Source: Hyphomonadaceae bacterium
GTDB taxonomy: Bacteria > Pseudomonadota > Alphaproteobacteria > Caulobacterales > Aquidulcibacteraceae
DNA: 6,252 bases
Direction of reading: 5' to 3'
NCBI GenBank assembly: GCA_003526465.1
Contig: DPWD01000113.1
Span: 1 to 6,252 of the forward strand
Shown here: positions 1 to 5,640 of the stretch, piece by piece
Layout: the number at the start of each line of letters is the position of its first letter
Numbering within the stretch: the first letter of the stretch is position 1
Position numbers and translations under genes: made by a program
The notes under the pieces: model-generated
What the model saw: only the letters and a program-made list of their open reading frames with translations
The model's database searches: none
What the model was told of the DNA's origin: nothing

Positions 1-426
1 GCGGGCGACGACGAACTGCGCCAAGCCGCGCAGCGCGCGTTGGCCCGGCTGAGCGATGAACCGCGCGTTGCGCCGCACACTTTCGACCGCACCCGCGCGC
101 GCGAGGAAATGGCCCGTTTCCAGGTCAGCGCAAACCGTGTGCTTGGGCTCGGTTGCCTGATAGCGCTTGCCTGGGTGGCGCTGTGCCTGTTGCAGATCAC
201 CTTCGTCAGCGATTGGATCCGAGAGACCACGGACTGGCCGACCTGGCCCTCGGCGTTTGTCGGCTTCTTCCTCGCTTTCGTGCCGATTGTCGGCAATGTG
301 CTGGCGTTTCTCGGCGCCACCGAAGTGTGGCATTGGCCGGCCTGGCTCGCGGCGTTGGTGTTTTTTGCCGCACCCGCGGTGACCATGCTGTCGGGTTGGT
401 CGCGCTGGCGGCGCAACGGAAATTAG
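1..426 (+). CDS. Small multi-pass membrane protein, C-terminal part (5' end outside window)
   Basis: The reading frame is open from the first base of the window, so the gene probably starts upstream; 141 residues are visible before the TAG stop. A start inside the window is possible (TTG at 40) but not needed. The first 45 or so residues are hydrophilic and rich in Arg, Glu and Ala. Three hydrophobic segments follow at about residues 47-69, 84-105 and 113-130 of the fragment, and the tail is basic (SRWRRNGN). I do not recognise the family. It ends 8 bp before pntB and its stop overlaps the pntB ribosome-binding site, so the two are likely co-transcribed. In many alphaproteobacteria the gene before pntB is the short membrane subunit pntAB, but this sequence does not look like PntAB. 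It may be an unrelated insert in the pnt operon. The coding call is good; the function is unknown. Confidence 0.7.
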   Translation, partial: AGDDELRQAAQRALARLSDEPRVAPHTFDRTRAREEMARFQVSANRVLGLGCLIALAWVALCLLQITFVSDWIRETTDWPTWPSAFVGFFLAFVPIVGNVLAFLGATEVWHWPAWLAALVFFAAPAVTMLSGWSRWRRNGN

Positions 427-434
427 GGGCTTCG

Positions 435-1841
435 ATGAATTCCGAACTCGCAACTCTGCTTTACCTCGTCTCCGGGGTGCTGTTCATCCTGGCGCTGCGC
501 GGGCTTTCGAGTCCCGAGACCAGCCGCCAGGGCAATACGTTCGGCATGATCGGCATGGCGATTGCTGTCGTCGTGACGCTGGCTTTGGTGGGCGACGGGC
601 TCGATCAGACGACGCTTGCGCTGATCGCAATTGCCGTTGCCATCGGCGGCGGGATCGGCGCTTACGCGGCGCGCCAGATCAAGATGACGGCGATGCCGCA
701 ATTGGTGGCCGCGTTCCACTCGCTCGTGGGCCTCGCGGCGGTGGCGGTGGCGGCGGCGGCGTTCTACGCGCCGGAGAGTTTCCACATTGCCGAGGGCGAT
801 GGCGTGAAGATGCAGTCGCTGATCGAGCTCTCGCTCGGCACCGCCATCGGCGCGGTGACGTTTACCGGCTCGGTGATCGCGTTTGCGAAGCTCAACGGCA
901 ACATGTCGGGCGCGCCGATCATGCTGCCGATGCGCCATGCCATCAACATCGCGCTCGCCCTCGCAATCGCTGCCATGATCGTGATGATGGTTGGCGCGCG
1001 GGGAACGGAGGAGTGGCATTTCTGGGCTTTGGCGGCGTTTTCGCTGGCGATCGGCGTGCTGCTGATCATTCCGATCGGCGGCGCCGACATGCCGGTGGTG
1101 GTGTCGATGCTCAACTCGTATTCGGGCTGGGCCGCCGCCGCGCTTGGCTTCACGCTGGAGAACGTGGCGCTGATCATCACGGGCGCGCTGGTGGGATCGT
1201 CGGGCGCGATCCTGTCGTACATCATGTGCAAGGGCATGAACCGCAGCTTCATCTCGGTGATCCTCGGCGGCTTCGGCACCGGCGACGGCGCGGCGGTGGC
1301 CGCCGGCAAGGAGACGCGGCCGGTGAAGCAAGGCAGCGCCGACGATGCGGCTTTCATCATGAAAAACGCGTCCCGCGTGATCATCGTGCCCGGCTACGGC
1401 ATGGCGGTGGCGCAGGCCCAGCACAGCGTGCGCGAACTGGCGGACATGTTGAAGAAGGAAGGCGTCGAAGTGAAATACGCCATCCACCCCGTGGCCGGCC
1501 GCATGCCCGGGCACATGAACGTGCTGCTCGCCGAAGCGAACGTGCCTTATGATGAAGTGTTCGAGCTCGAAGACATCAACAACGAATTCAGCCAATGCGA
1601 TGTTGCCTACGTGATCGGCGCCAACGACGTCACCAACCCGTCGGCGAAAACCGACCCGCAAAGCCCCATCTTCGGCATGCCGATCCTGGACGTGGAGCGC
1701 GCCAAAACCGTACTGTTCATCAAACGCGGCATGGGGAGCGGGTATGCGGGCGTGGAGAACGAGCTGTTCTTCCGCGACAACACGATGATGCTGTTCGGGG
1801 ATGCGAAGAAGATGACGGATGAGATTGTGAAGGGGCTGTGA
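435..1841 (+). CDS. pntB: NAD(P) transhydrogenase subunit beta (proton-translocating, EC 7.1.1.1)
   Basis: The 468-residue product is close to the family length (E. coli PntB has 462). PntB supplies most of the membrane domain II and the whole NADP(H)-binding domain III of the inner-membrane enzyme that couples hydride transfer from NADH to NADP+ with proton entry. Residues 1-270 hold a series of membrane helices. His95, in MPQLVAAFHS, matches the proton-path histidine of E. coli PntB (His91), and GGADMPVVVSMLNSYSGWAA is a conserved stretch. Domain III carries GYGMAVAQAQ at 320-329, the HPVAGRMPGHMN loop from 351, VIGANDVTNP from 393 and KRGMGSGYAGVEN from 430, all NADP-site motifs. I chose the ATG at 435 because the product then begins like known PntB and AGGGG lies at 425-429. 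The frame is open further upstream to 153, but that part only shadows the preceding gene. The PntA genes must lie outside the window. No defects seen. Confidence 0.97.
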   Translation: MNSELATLLYLVSGVLFILALRGLSSPETSRQGNTFGMIGMAIAVVVTLALVGDGLDQTTLALIAIAVAIGGGIGAYAARQIKMTAMPQLVAAFHSLVGLAAVAVAAAAFYAPESFHIAEGDGVKMQSLIELSLGTAIGAVTFTGSVIAFAKLNGNMSGAPIMLPMRHAINIALALAIAAMIVMMVGARGTEEWHFWALAAFSLAIGVLLIIPIGGADMPVVVSMLNSYSGWAAAALGFTLENVALIITGALVGSSGAILSYIMCKGMNRSFISVILGGFGTGDGAAVAAGKETRPVKQGSADDAAFIMKNASRVIIVPGYGMAVAQAQHSVRELADMLKKEGVEVKYAIHPVAGRMPGHMNVLLAEANVPYDEVFELEDINNEFSQCDVAYVIGANDVTNPSAKTDPQSPIFGMPILDVERAKTVLFIKRGMGSGYAGVENELFFRDNTMMLFGDAKKMTDEIVKGL

Positions 1842-1850
1842 GGGCGCGCC

Positions 1851-2597
1851 ATGTACACGATGGGGCGAGATCGTGAGAAGACGTTGCTGGCTGGCAACCG
1901 CTACTACCGTCGCGATTTGGATTTGCATTTCGCGCTGATTGACGCTTTTCACGATTGGGCCGACGGAAGGGCATCCGTCGATCAGACGCTTGCCCGAGTG
2001 TTCGACGTCATTGACGTAAAGTCGACGAAGATGGTGTTGGAGACAGCAGGCTATTGGTTCAGGCGCGCCGTCGCAAAGGAACGGGCATTCAAGGACTATG
2101 TGTTTCGACTGGCGTCGCACAAATCCATCATGGCCAGAATATCTGCTCCTTGGGAAATGTCTGAACCTAGCGAGGAGCGCGAGCTTGCGCTGATCGGAGC
2201 GTTGTTGAGCGATCGTTCGAGGCAGGTGCGCGAGCGCACACTAGATAATGTAGAGATGGGGCGGTGGCTCACCGTTGTGCCTCTCCTGCGACGGCGCGAG
2301 GCACTGCAGCGACAGGACCCCGGAAGACTTGGTCGCGCCGTATCGCTGATCACTAACGGCTACTACGAATTGGAAGGCGAGATCGTCCACTATGTTGGGA
2401 GAGGACCTGGCGGGGCTGGTGGACTCGGCGGAACCGAATACAGCCGTGCCGAGGAAGCGAAGAGTGTTCTATCCAGGGTAGGCGCCGAGGAGTTGGAGTA
2501 CAGGCGTCTGCATGGATGTTGGCCCAAGCGTCCGCAGGAGGGTCACGACCTGATCGAATCGCTTAAGAGATGGAGTCCATTAAAAGAACCGTCGTGA
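1851..2597 (+). CDS. Hypothetical protein with HEAT-like helices
   Basis: The 248-residue soluble protein has no signal peptide or membrane segment and I do not recognise its family. The N-terminal 80 residues are rich in aromatic and charged residues (NRYYRRDLDLHFALIDAFHD, 16-35) and look helical. Residues 80-136 resemble a HEAT-type helical pair, with a polar turn then VRERTLDNVEMG (126-137), the usual spacing of an Asp/Arg turn before a second helix. A glycine-rich stretch (GRGPGGAGGLGG, 183-194) separates this from a charged helical C-terminus. The start at 1851 has GAGGG at 1840-1844 overlapping the pntB stop. A second ATG lies three codons in, at 1860. The 9-bp gap suggests read-through from pntB. 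Its base composition and codon use are more AT-rich than pntB or the TIR gene, which hints at a later arrival. A role in scaffolding or in sensing damage is only a guess from the HEAT-like look. Confidence 0.7.
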   Translation: MYTMGRDREKTLLAGNRYYRRDLDLHFALIDAFHDWADGRASVDQTLARVFDVIDVKSTKMVLETAGYWFRRAVAKERAFKDYVFRLASHKSIMARISAPWEMSEPSEERELALIGALLSDRSRQVRERTLDNVEMGRWLTVVPLLRRREALQRQDPGRLGRAVSLITNGYYELEGEIVHYVGRGPGGAGGLGGTEYSRAEEAKSVLSRVGAEELEYRRLHGCWPKRPQEGHDLIESLKRWSPLKEPS

Positions 2598-2626
2598 GGG
2601 GGCGCATCTTGCCGCCGCGCGCTCTC
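2596..2626 (+). terminator. Weak candidate terminator hairpin after the HEAT-like gene
   Basis: An imperfect stem pairs 2596-2605 with 2617-2626 (GAGGGGGCGC with GCGCGCTCTC) and has one G-G mismatch, one G-T wobble and an 11-base loop. It starts inside the stop codon of the preceding gene and lies in the 61-bp gap between two converging genes, where a terminator is expected. No T-run follows (TTGATGGG), so efficient intrinsic termination is doubtful. Confidence 0.25.
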
Positions 2627-2658
2627 TTGATGGGAACTTGCGCCAGGAACGGTGCAAT

Positions 2659-2936
2659 TCACTCCGCCGCCACTCCTTGTGGCGTCAGCACACCCTCCAT
2701 CCGCCGCCGAATGTTCCAGGGCGAGAGATCATAGCCATTCGGCCAGGTAAGCGCGCCGTTCTCCAGGAACACGCGCGCGAAATACGCTTCATCCCGCAGC
2801 GGCTCGTTCATTGGGCCGATGCGTTCGAAAATCCAGCTCATGTCGAACACGCCGCGCGCGCCATCGGCGAAGGCGATGTCGAGCTTGTGGCCGCCGGCGG
2901 GCGCACGCGAACGATCTTGGGCAGCTTCTTAAGCAT
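2659..2936 (-). pseudogene. DUF2442 domain protein, frameshifted
   Basis: DUF2442 proteins are small (80-100 residues), of unknown biochemical role, and often encoded beside DUF4160 proteins. From the ATG at 2936 the product begins MLKKLPKIVRVRP, the usual start of this family. The frame then runs into unrelated sequence and stops after about 32 residues. Adding one base in the GC-rich stretch at about 2893-2900 restores the rest: GGHKLDIAFADGARGVFDMS, then ARVFLENGALTWPNGYDLSP and a C-terminus ending at 2659. The TWPNGYDLSP motif is the family's best landmark. The repaired length is 92 residues, as expected for an intact gene. The start overlaps the stop of the DUF4160 gene by 8 bp, which suggests translational coupling before decay. 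A one-base sequencing or assembly error would look the same. A truncated gene using an internal start at 2850 could be called, but it lacks the N-terminal strands. Confidence 0.8.
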
Positions 2937-3191
2937 TGTCGGGACCTGCTATACGTTCGAAGGGTAACCCATTTCGCCCGCGCCGCCAATTCTCCAGGAG
3001 CGCCTCGCGGCGAAGCGCGATCCAGGCTTGGATCATTTGGCGCGGGTAGGCATTTCGCCCTCCATCAGCGCGCCGGAACTGATCTCGAACGTCGCCTCGT
3101 GATCGCCCTTGATGGCGTGCAGGTGGGCGATGCCGTGCGCGGCCCAGTACATATAGATGACAATCCCGTGGAAGGCGGCGATGGTCGGCAT
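2929..3191 (-). pseudogene. DUF4160 domain protein, frameshifted
   Basis: From the ATG at 3191 the product reads MPTIAAFHGIVIYMYWAAHG then IAHLHAIKGDHEATFEISSG, the typical beginning of DUF4160 with its H-x-H (HLH) motif. The frame ends at a TGA (3033-3035) after 52 residues. One extra base near 3039-3045 joins it to the rest of the domain (RQMIQAWIALRREALLENW, then RNGLPFERI), giving an 87-residue protein that matches the family's size and its conserved LLENW segment. GAAGGG lies 7 bp before the start and supports it. The gene precedes and overlaps the DUF2442 gene by 8 bp, and it diverges from the TIR gene across 67 bp. DUF4160/DUF2442 pairs resemble toxin-antitoxin modules in size and arrangement, but no activity is known to me. 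Either real decay or a read error explains the break. Confidence 0.82.
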
Positions 3192-3258
3192 GGCGATGCC
3201 CTTCACCGCCAGCGCCGATCATGTCAAGTTCCCGGTGGCCGGGGGACAGGATCGCACC

Positions 3259-4026
3259 ATGCCCGACGTTTTCATCTCTTACCGCAAATCCGACGCTGAC
3301 CGCGTGCGGCCGCTGGTGGAGCATCTGCGCGCGGCGAGTCTTGATGTGTGGTGGGACGAGGCGATCCAGCCTTCCACTTCGTGGCGCGCGGAGATTGCTA
3401 AGCAGCTTAACGCCGCCAAGTGCGTGGTCGCTGTGTGGACGCACGACAGTGTCGATCACGAGCAGGGCGCGTGGGTGATGGAGGAGGCCACGCACGGGCT
3501 GGCGCGCAAAGTGCTGGCGCCGGTGCGGCTCGATCTGGTTTCTCCACCGCTCGGCTTCGGCGAAGTGCAATACGCCGATCTCGCTGCGTGGGGCGGTGGC
3601 GCGGAAGACCCGCGCTTTCAGCACTTCCTCGGTATTGTGCGCGCCATTGTGTCGAGCGAGCCCGTGCCGCAAGCGCCGCGCCCCACCCATTTCGAAGCGC
3701 CGGGCATCAAGCTCCAAGGCGTGACCATGGAGAACGTCAACATCCAGGTCGGCGGCGGCGGTGCGCCCAATCGCATTCAAGTGGGCGGCGGCGATGACGA
3801 TCTAGAAGATGCGGAGCCGGCCGTGCCGAGATCGGCGCCGAGGCGAGAGAAGCCCGCTTTCTCGCCCTCGATGCTGATCACGCGCGCGATCGGCATCGTG
3901 TTCCCGCTCATCGCGCTGATCATCTTTGTCGTTACCATGGGCAACATGGCGTGCGACGCAGGCAACGCGCCGGGCTTTTTCTGCGATGCGCTGGACGCGG
4001 TGTCGGCCGCGCCTAAGCCGCGATGA
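3259..4026 (+). CDS. TIR-domain protein with C-terminal membrane helix
   Basis: Residues 1 to about 130 of this 255-residue protein form a TIR domain of the bacterial TIR_2 type: DVFISYRKSDADRVRPLVEH at 3-22, LDVWWDEAIQPSTSW at 28-42, CVVAVWTHDS at 55-64 and AWVMEEATHGLARKVLAPV at 71-89. Glu76, in WVMEE, sits where the catalytic glutamate of TIR NAD+ hydrolases such as SARM1 lies (WVHKE), so NADase activity is possible but unproven. A low-complexity linker with two IQVGGGG-like copies (about 161-178) and an acidic/basic stretch leads to a single membrane helix at about 205-228. A 27-residue tail with two cysteines follows. The TIR would then hang on a membrane anchor, probably facing the cytoplasm. 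The frame is open upstream to 3157, but the ATG at 3259 gives the canonical TIR beginning and has an AGG at 3248-3250. The stop overlaps a possible start of the next gene (ATGA). No TIR partner such as a SLOG, cyclase or nucleotide-sensor gene is seen nearby. Confidence 0.88.
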   Translation: MPDVFISYRKSDADRVRPLVEHLRAASLDVWWDEAIQPSTSWRAEIAKQLNAAKCVVAVWTHDSVDHEQGAWVMEEATHGLARKVLAPVRLDLVSPPLGFGEVQYADLAAWGGGAEDPRFQHFLGIVRAIVSSEPVPQAPRPTHFEAPGIKLQGVTMENVNIQVGGGGAPNRIQVGGGDDDLEDAEPAVPRSAPRREKPAFSPSMLITRAIGIVFPLIALIIFVVTMGNMACDAGNAPGFFCDALDAVSAAPKPR

Positions 4027-4061
4027 AACCCGTTTTCCGCGCGGAGCGCCGGGGGGCGCCT

Positions 4062-4862
4062 ATGAAAATGCGAGTTCAACCGGTTCTGATCGCGCTGGCG
4101 CTCGCAGCGATTGCGCTCGCACTGCTGGCGTCCTGCGCTAATTCGCTGATCTATCATCCTCACCGCGAAGAGGTCGTGCCGAACTTTCCCGGCGTCGAAG
4201 CGGTGCGGATTGAAACCGAGGACGGCGAAAGTCTGGTGGCCTGGTGGCGGCCTCCGCCAGTGCATGACGCGCCGGTGTTCTTGTTCTTCGACGGCAATGG
4301 CGGGCGACCGCAAATCTGGGAGGGCCGCTGGCGGCGCATCGTCGAAGGCGGCGCTGGATTTCTTGCCGTGTATTATCGCGGTTATTCCGGATCGACGGGC
4401 TATCCCAGCGAGCAGGGTCTCTACGCGGATGCACGCGCGGGCTATGATTGGCTGATCGCGCGGAATTATAAGCCCAGCGACATCGTCATCCATGGCTTTT
4501 CGCTGGGTTCAGGTGTCGCCGTGCGCCTGGCTTCGGAGCGGCCTGCCCGCGCGCTGATCCTGGAAGCGCCGTTCACCGGCATCGATGATGTCGCGGCCGC
4601 GAGGTTTTCTCCCCTCGCGGCGCTCGCGATCCGCGATCGTTTTGCCTCGCGTGATCTGATCGGCGCCGTGCGCATGCCGCTGTTGATCGTCCACGGCGAC
4701 GCCGACAGCGTGGTCCCGTTCGCGCACGGCGAGCGTCTGTTCCAACTCGCGCGCGAACCGAAGCGCTTCGTGCGCATGGCCGGTTCCGATCACGCCACGC
4801 TAGTGCGCGACGGAATCTACGAGCAAATCTGGCCCTTTTTGCAGCAACACCCCGGGGACTGA
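4062..4862 (+). CDS. Alpha/beta hydrolase, predicted lipoprotein (BEM46/YfhR-like)
   Basis: With the ATG at 4062 the 266-residue product starts with a lipoprotein signal: basic MKMR, a hydrophobic stretch and the lipobox LASC with Cys25. This predicts lipid attachment and a location outside the inner membrane. The hydrolase fold follows: an oxyanion-type segment FFDGNGG, YYRGYSGSTGYPSEQG, the nucleophile elbow GFSLGSG with Ser147, Asp215 in HGDADSVVP and His244 in GSDHATL, a complete Ser-Asp-His triad. This is the pattern of ABHD13/BEM46/YfhR hydrolases, whose substrates are mostly unknown. An alternative ATG at 4023 overlaps the TIR stop as ATGA but would put 13 charged residues before the signal. 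The 4062 start has a G6 run at 4051-4056 and is preferred. It follows the TIR gene closely and lies 5 bp before the DUF1801 gene, so the three are probably one transcript. Esterase or peptidase specificity cannot be told from the sequence. Confidence 0.88.
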   Translation: MKMRVQPVLIALALAAIALALLASCANSLIYHPHREEVVPNFPGVEAVRIETEDGESLVAWWRPPPVHDAPVFLFFDGNGGRPQIWEGRWRRIVEGGAGFLAVYYRGYSGSTGYPSEQGLYADARAGYDWLIARNYKPSDIVIHGFSLGSGVAVRLASERPARALILEAPFTGIDDVAAARFSPLAALAIRDRFASRDLIGAVRMPLLIVHGDADSVVPFAHGERLFQLAREPKRFVRMAGSDHATLVRDGIYEQIWPFLQQHPGD

Positions 4863-4867
4863 GCGCG

Positions 4868-5293
4868 ATGGCCAAGGCCGAGCTGAAGACTCAGAAGACC
4901 AAGACCTCCGTCGCCGCCTTCATCGAAGCGGTGGAGAGCGAAACGCGGCGCGCGGATGCGAAAGCGATCGACAAGATGCTGCGCGAGATCACTGGCGAGA
5001 AGCCGGCGATGTGGGGCCCGTCCATCGTTGGCTATGGCTCGTATCACTACAAGTACGAAAGCGGGCGCGAAGGCGATATGTGCCGGATAGGTTTCAGCCC
5101 GCGCAAGGCCAACATGGTCGTCTACATCGTCCAGGGGTTCAAGGAATACGCGCCGCTGCTGAAGAAGCTCGGCAAGCACAAGACTGGCGGCAGCTGTCTA
5201 TACCTCGGCAAACTCGCCGATGTGGACGAAGACGCGCTGCGGGAGCTGATGCGGCGCTCGTGGGAGTACATGGCGCGGAAATATCCCGCATGA
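4868..5293 (+). CDS. DUF1801 domain-containing protein
   Basis: This 141-residue cytoplasmic protein is recognised by the DUF1801 landmarks: MWGPSIVGYGSYHYKYESG (48-66), GFSPRK (75-80), VVYIVQGF (84-91), and LGKHKTGGSCLYLGKL (101-116) followed by the acidic VDEDALRELM. The family has a small YdhG-like alpha/beta fold and no established biochemical role. The length is normal and there is no signal peptide. The ATG at 4868 lies 5 bp after the hydrolase stop, with GGGGA at 4854-4858. A hairpin begins right at the stop codon, so this is the last gene of the TIR-hydrolase-DUF1801 run. Nothing is broken or unusual. Its presence in this operon may be incidental, as DUF1801 genes occur in many settings. 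Confidence 0.9.
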   Translation: MAKAELKTQKTKTSVAAFIEAVESETRRADAKAIDKMLREITGEKPAMWGPSIVGYGSYHYKYESGREGDMCRIGFSPRKANMVVYIVQGFKEYAPLLKKLGKHKTGGSCLYLGKLADVDEDALRELMRRSWEYMARKYPA

Positions 5294-5324
5294 AAAAGGG
5301 GAGCGCCGCGTGGGCGCCCCCCTT
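5293..5324. terminator. Intrinsic terminator, best for the minus-strand small gene, perhaps bidirectional
   Basis: A 12-bp stem with one A-C mismatch pairs 5296-5307 (AAGGGGAGCGCC) with 5313-5324 (GGCGCCCCCCTT) around a 5-base loop. Read on the minus strand it is followed by five Ts (complement of 5293-5297), a textbook Rho-independent terminator 11 bp after the small membrane gene. Read on the plus strand it directly follows the DUF1801 stop, with a poorer U-tract (CATTTCTC), so it may end both converging transcripts. Confidence 0.8.
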
Positions 5325-5334
5325 CATTTCTCGG

Positions 5335-5478
5335 TCACCTCAGCAGGAGTTCTCGGACCAGCAGGAGGATGACGAATGTCCAAGTAATTGCAATCGCGTG
5401 ACCCACTGGCCTGCGGCCTCTGGCTTCGACGCTCAACACCCGCCCCAACGTTGCCTTCAGTGACTCATGCTTGGCCAT
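5335..5478 (-). CDS. Small single-pass membrane protein (47 residues)
   Basis: The predicted product starts MAKHESLKATLGRVLSVEAR and ends in a hydrophobic segment at about residues 29-45 (AIAITWTFVILLLVRELLL). This is a basic, amphipathic N-terminus with a C-terminal membrane helix, as in tail-anchored small proteins. I do not recognise the family. The ATG at 5478 is chosen because GGGGG (5486-5490 on the plus-strand numbering) lies 7 bases upstream on the coding strand; the frame is open back to 5574, but that part is not protein-like. The gene is followed by a strong terminator at 5293-5324 and preceded by the terminator of the M13 gene, so it is its own transcription unit. The ribosome-binding site sits in a perfect hairpin next to the start codon. 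Short length makes the coding call moderate, but the RBS, terminator and membrane helix agree with it. Confidence 0.55.
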   Translation of the reverse strand: MAKHESLKATLGRVLSVEARGRRPVGHAIAITWTFVILLLVRELLLR

Positions 5479-5496
5479 TCGAAAGCCCCCTTTCGA
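5479..5496 (-). promoter_or_regulatory. Hairpin holding the ribosome-binding site of the small membrane gene
   Basis: A perfect 7-bp inverted repeat (TCGAAAG, loop, CTTTCGA) at 5479-5485 and 5490-5496 has a four-base loop. In the minus-strand mRNA the loop and adjoining base form the Shine-Dalgarno run (AAAGGGGGC), and the stem ends directly at the start codon at 5478. Folding would leave the G-run in a tight loop next to the AUG, which could limit or tune ribosome access. The regulatory role is inferred from position. Confidence 0.5.
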
Positions 5497-5514
5497 GCAC
5501 GCATGTGGCTTGAA

Positions 5515-5593
5515 TCGCGCAATGACTACAAGATGTAGCGCGAAGGCAGATCGTTCCAAAGACGCTGTTAGCATCTAAGATTTTCCCTAGATG
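5515..5593 (-). other. Structured leader region upstream of the small membrane gene
   Basis: Two dyads lie between the M13 terminator and the small gene. One has an outer 6-bp stem at 5515-5520 with 5538-5543 (TCGCGC/GCGCGA) and an inner 4-bp stem TACA/TGTA around a 3-base loop (5527-5537). The other is CATCTA (5572-5577) with TAGATG (5588-5593), loop 10. The rest of 5497-5640 is AT-richer than the genes around it, and the small gene's promoter should lie here. I could not identify a convincing -35/-10 pair. The dyads may be operator sites or leader RNA structure. Confidence 0.35.
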
Positions 5594-5640
5594 TGGGGGT
5601 CGTCGCGACTACGAATCGAAAACGAAAGTTGTGGACAATG

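Noticed and set aside
153..434. N-terminal extension of pntB
   Set aside because: The frame is open, but it overlaps the upstream membrane gene and encodes no PntB-like sequence. The ATG at 435 has an RBS and the right N-terminus.
423..2120. Very long open frame on the minus strand opposite pntB
   Set aside because: It is antisense to an unmistakable pntB, and its product is His/Arg-rich low-complexity sequence typical of GC-rich shadow frames.
3222..3227. Perfect TTGACA -35 box on the minus strand before the DUF4160 gene
   Set aside because: At 17-bp spacing the -10 position falls on the Shine-Dalgarno sequence (GAAGGG) and has no TATAAT resemblance, so it is not a convincing promoter.
3157..3258. 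Longer N-terminus for the TIR protein
   Set aside because: This part is antisense to the DUF4160 gene start, and the TIR fold canonically begins right after the ATG at 3259.
2929..3780. 283-residue minus-strand frame as one gene
   Set aside because: Only its last 35 or so residues are real (the out-of-frame end of DUF4160); the rest is a shadow of the TIR gene.
4023..4061. Upstream start of the hydrolase at the ATGA overlap
   Set aside because: It would place a charged 13-residue stretch before a clean lipoprotein signal. The ATG at 4062 fits better, although the upstream start cannot be excluded.
5553..5557. GGAAC on the minus strand as an EcfG-type stress promoter for the small gene
   Set aside because: No CGTT lies at the required 16-17 base distance downstream.
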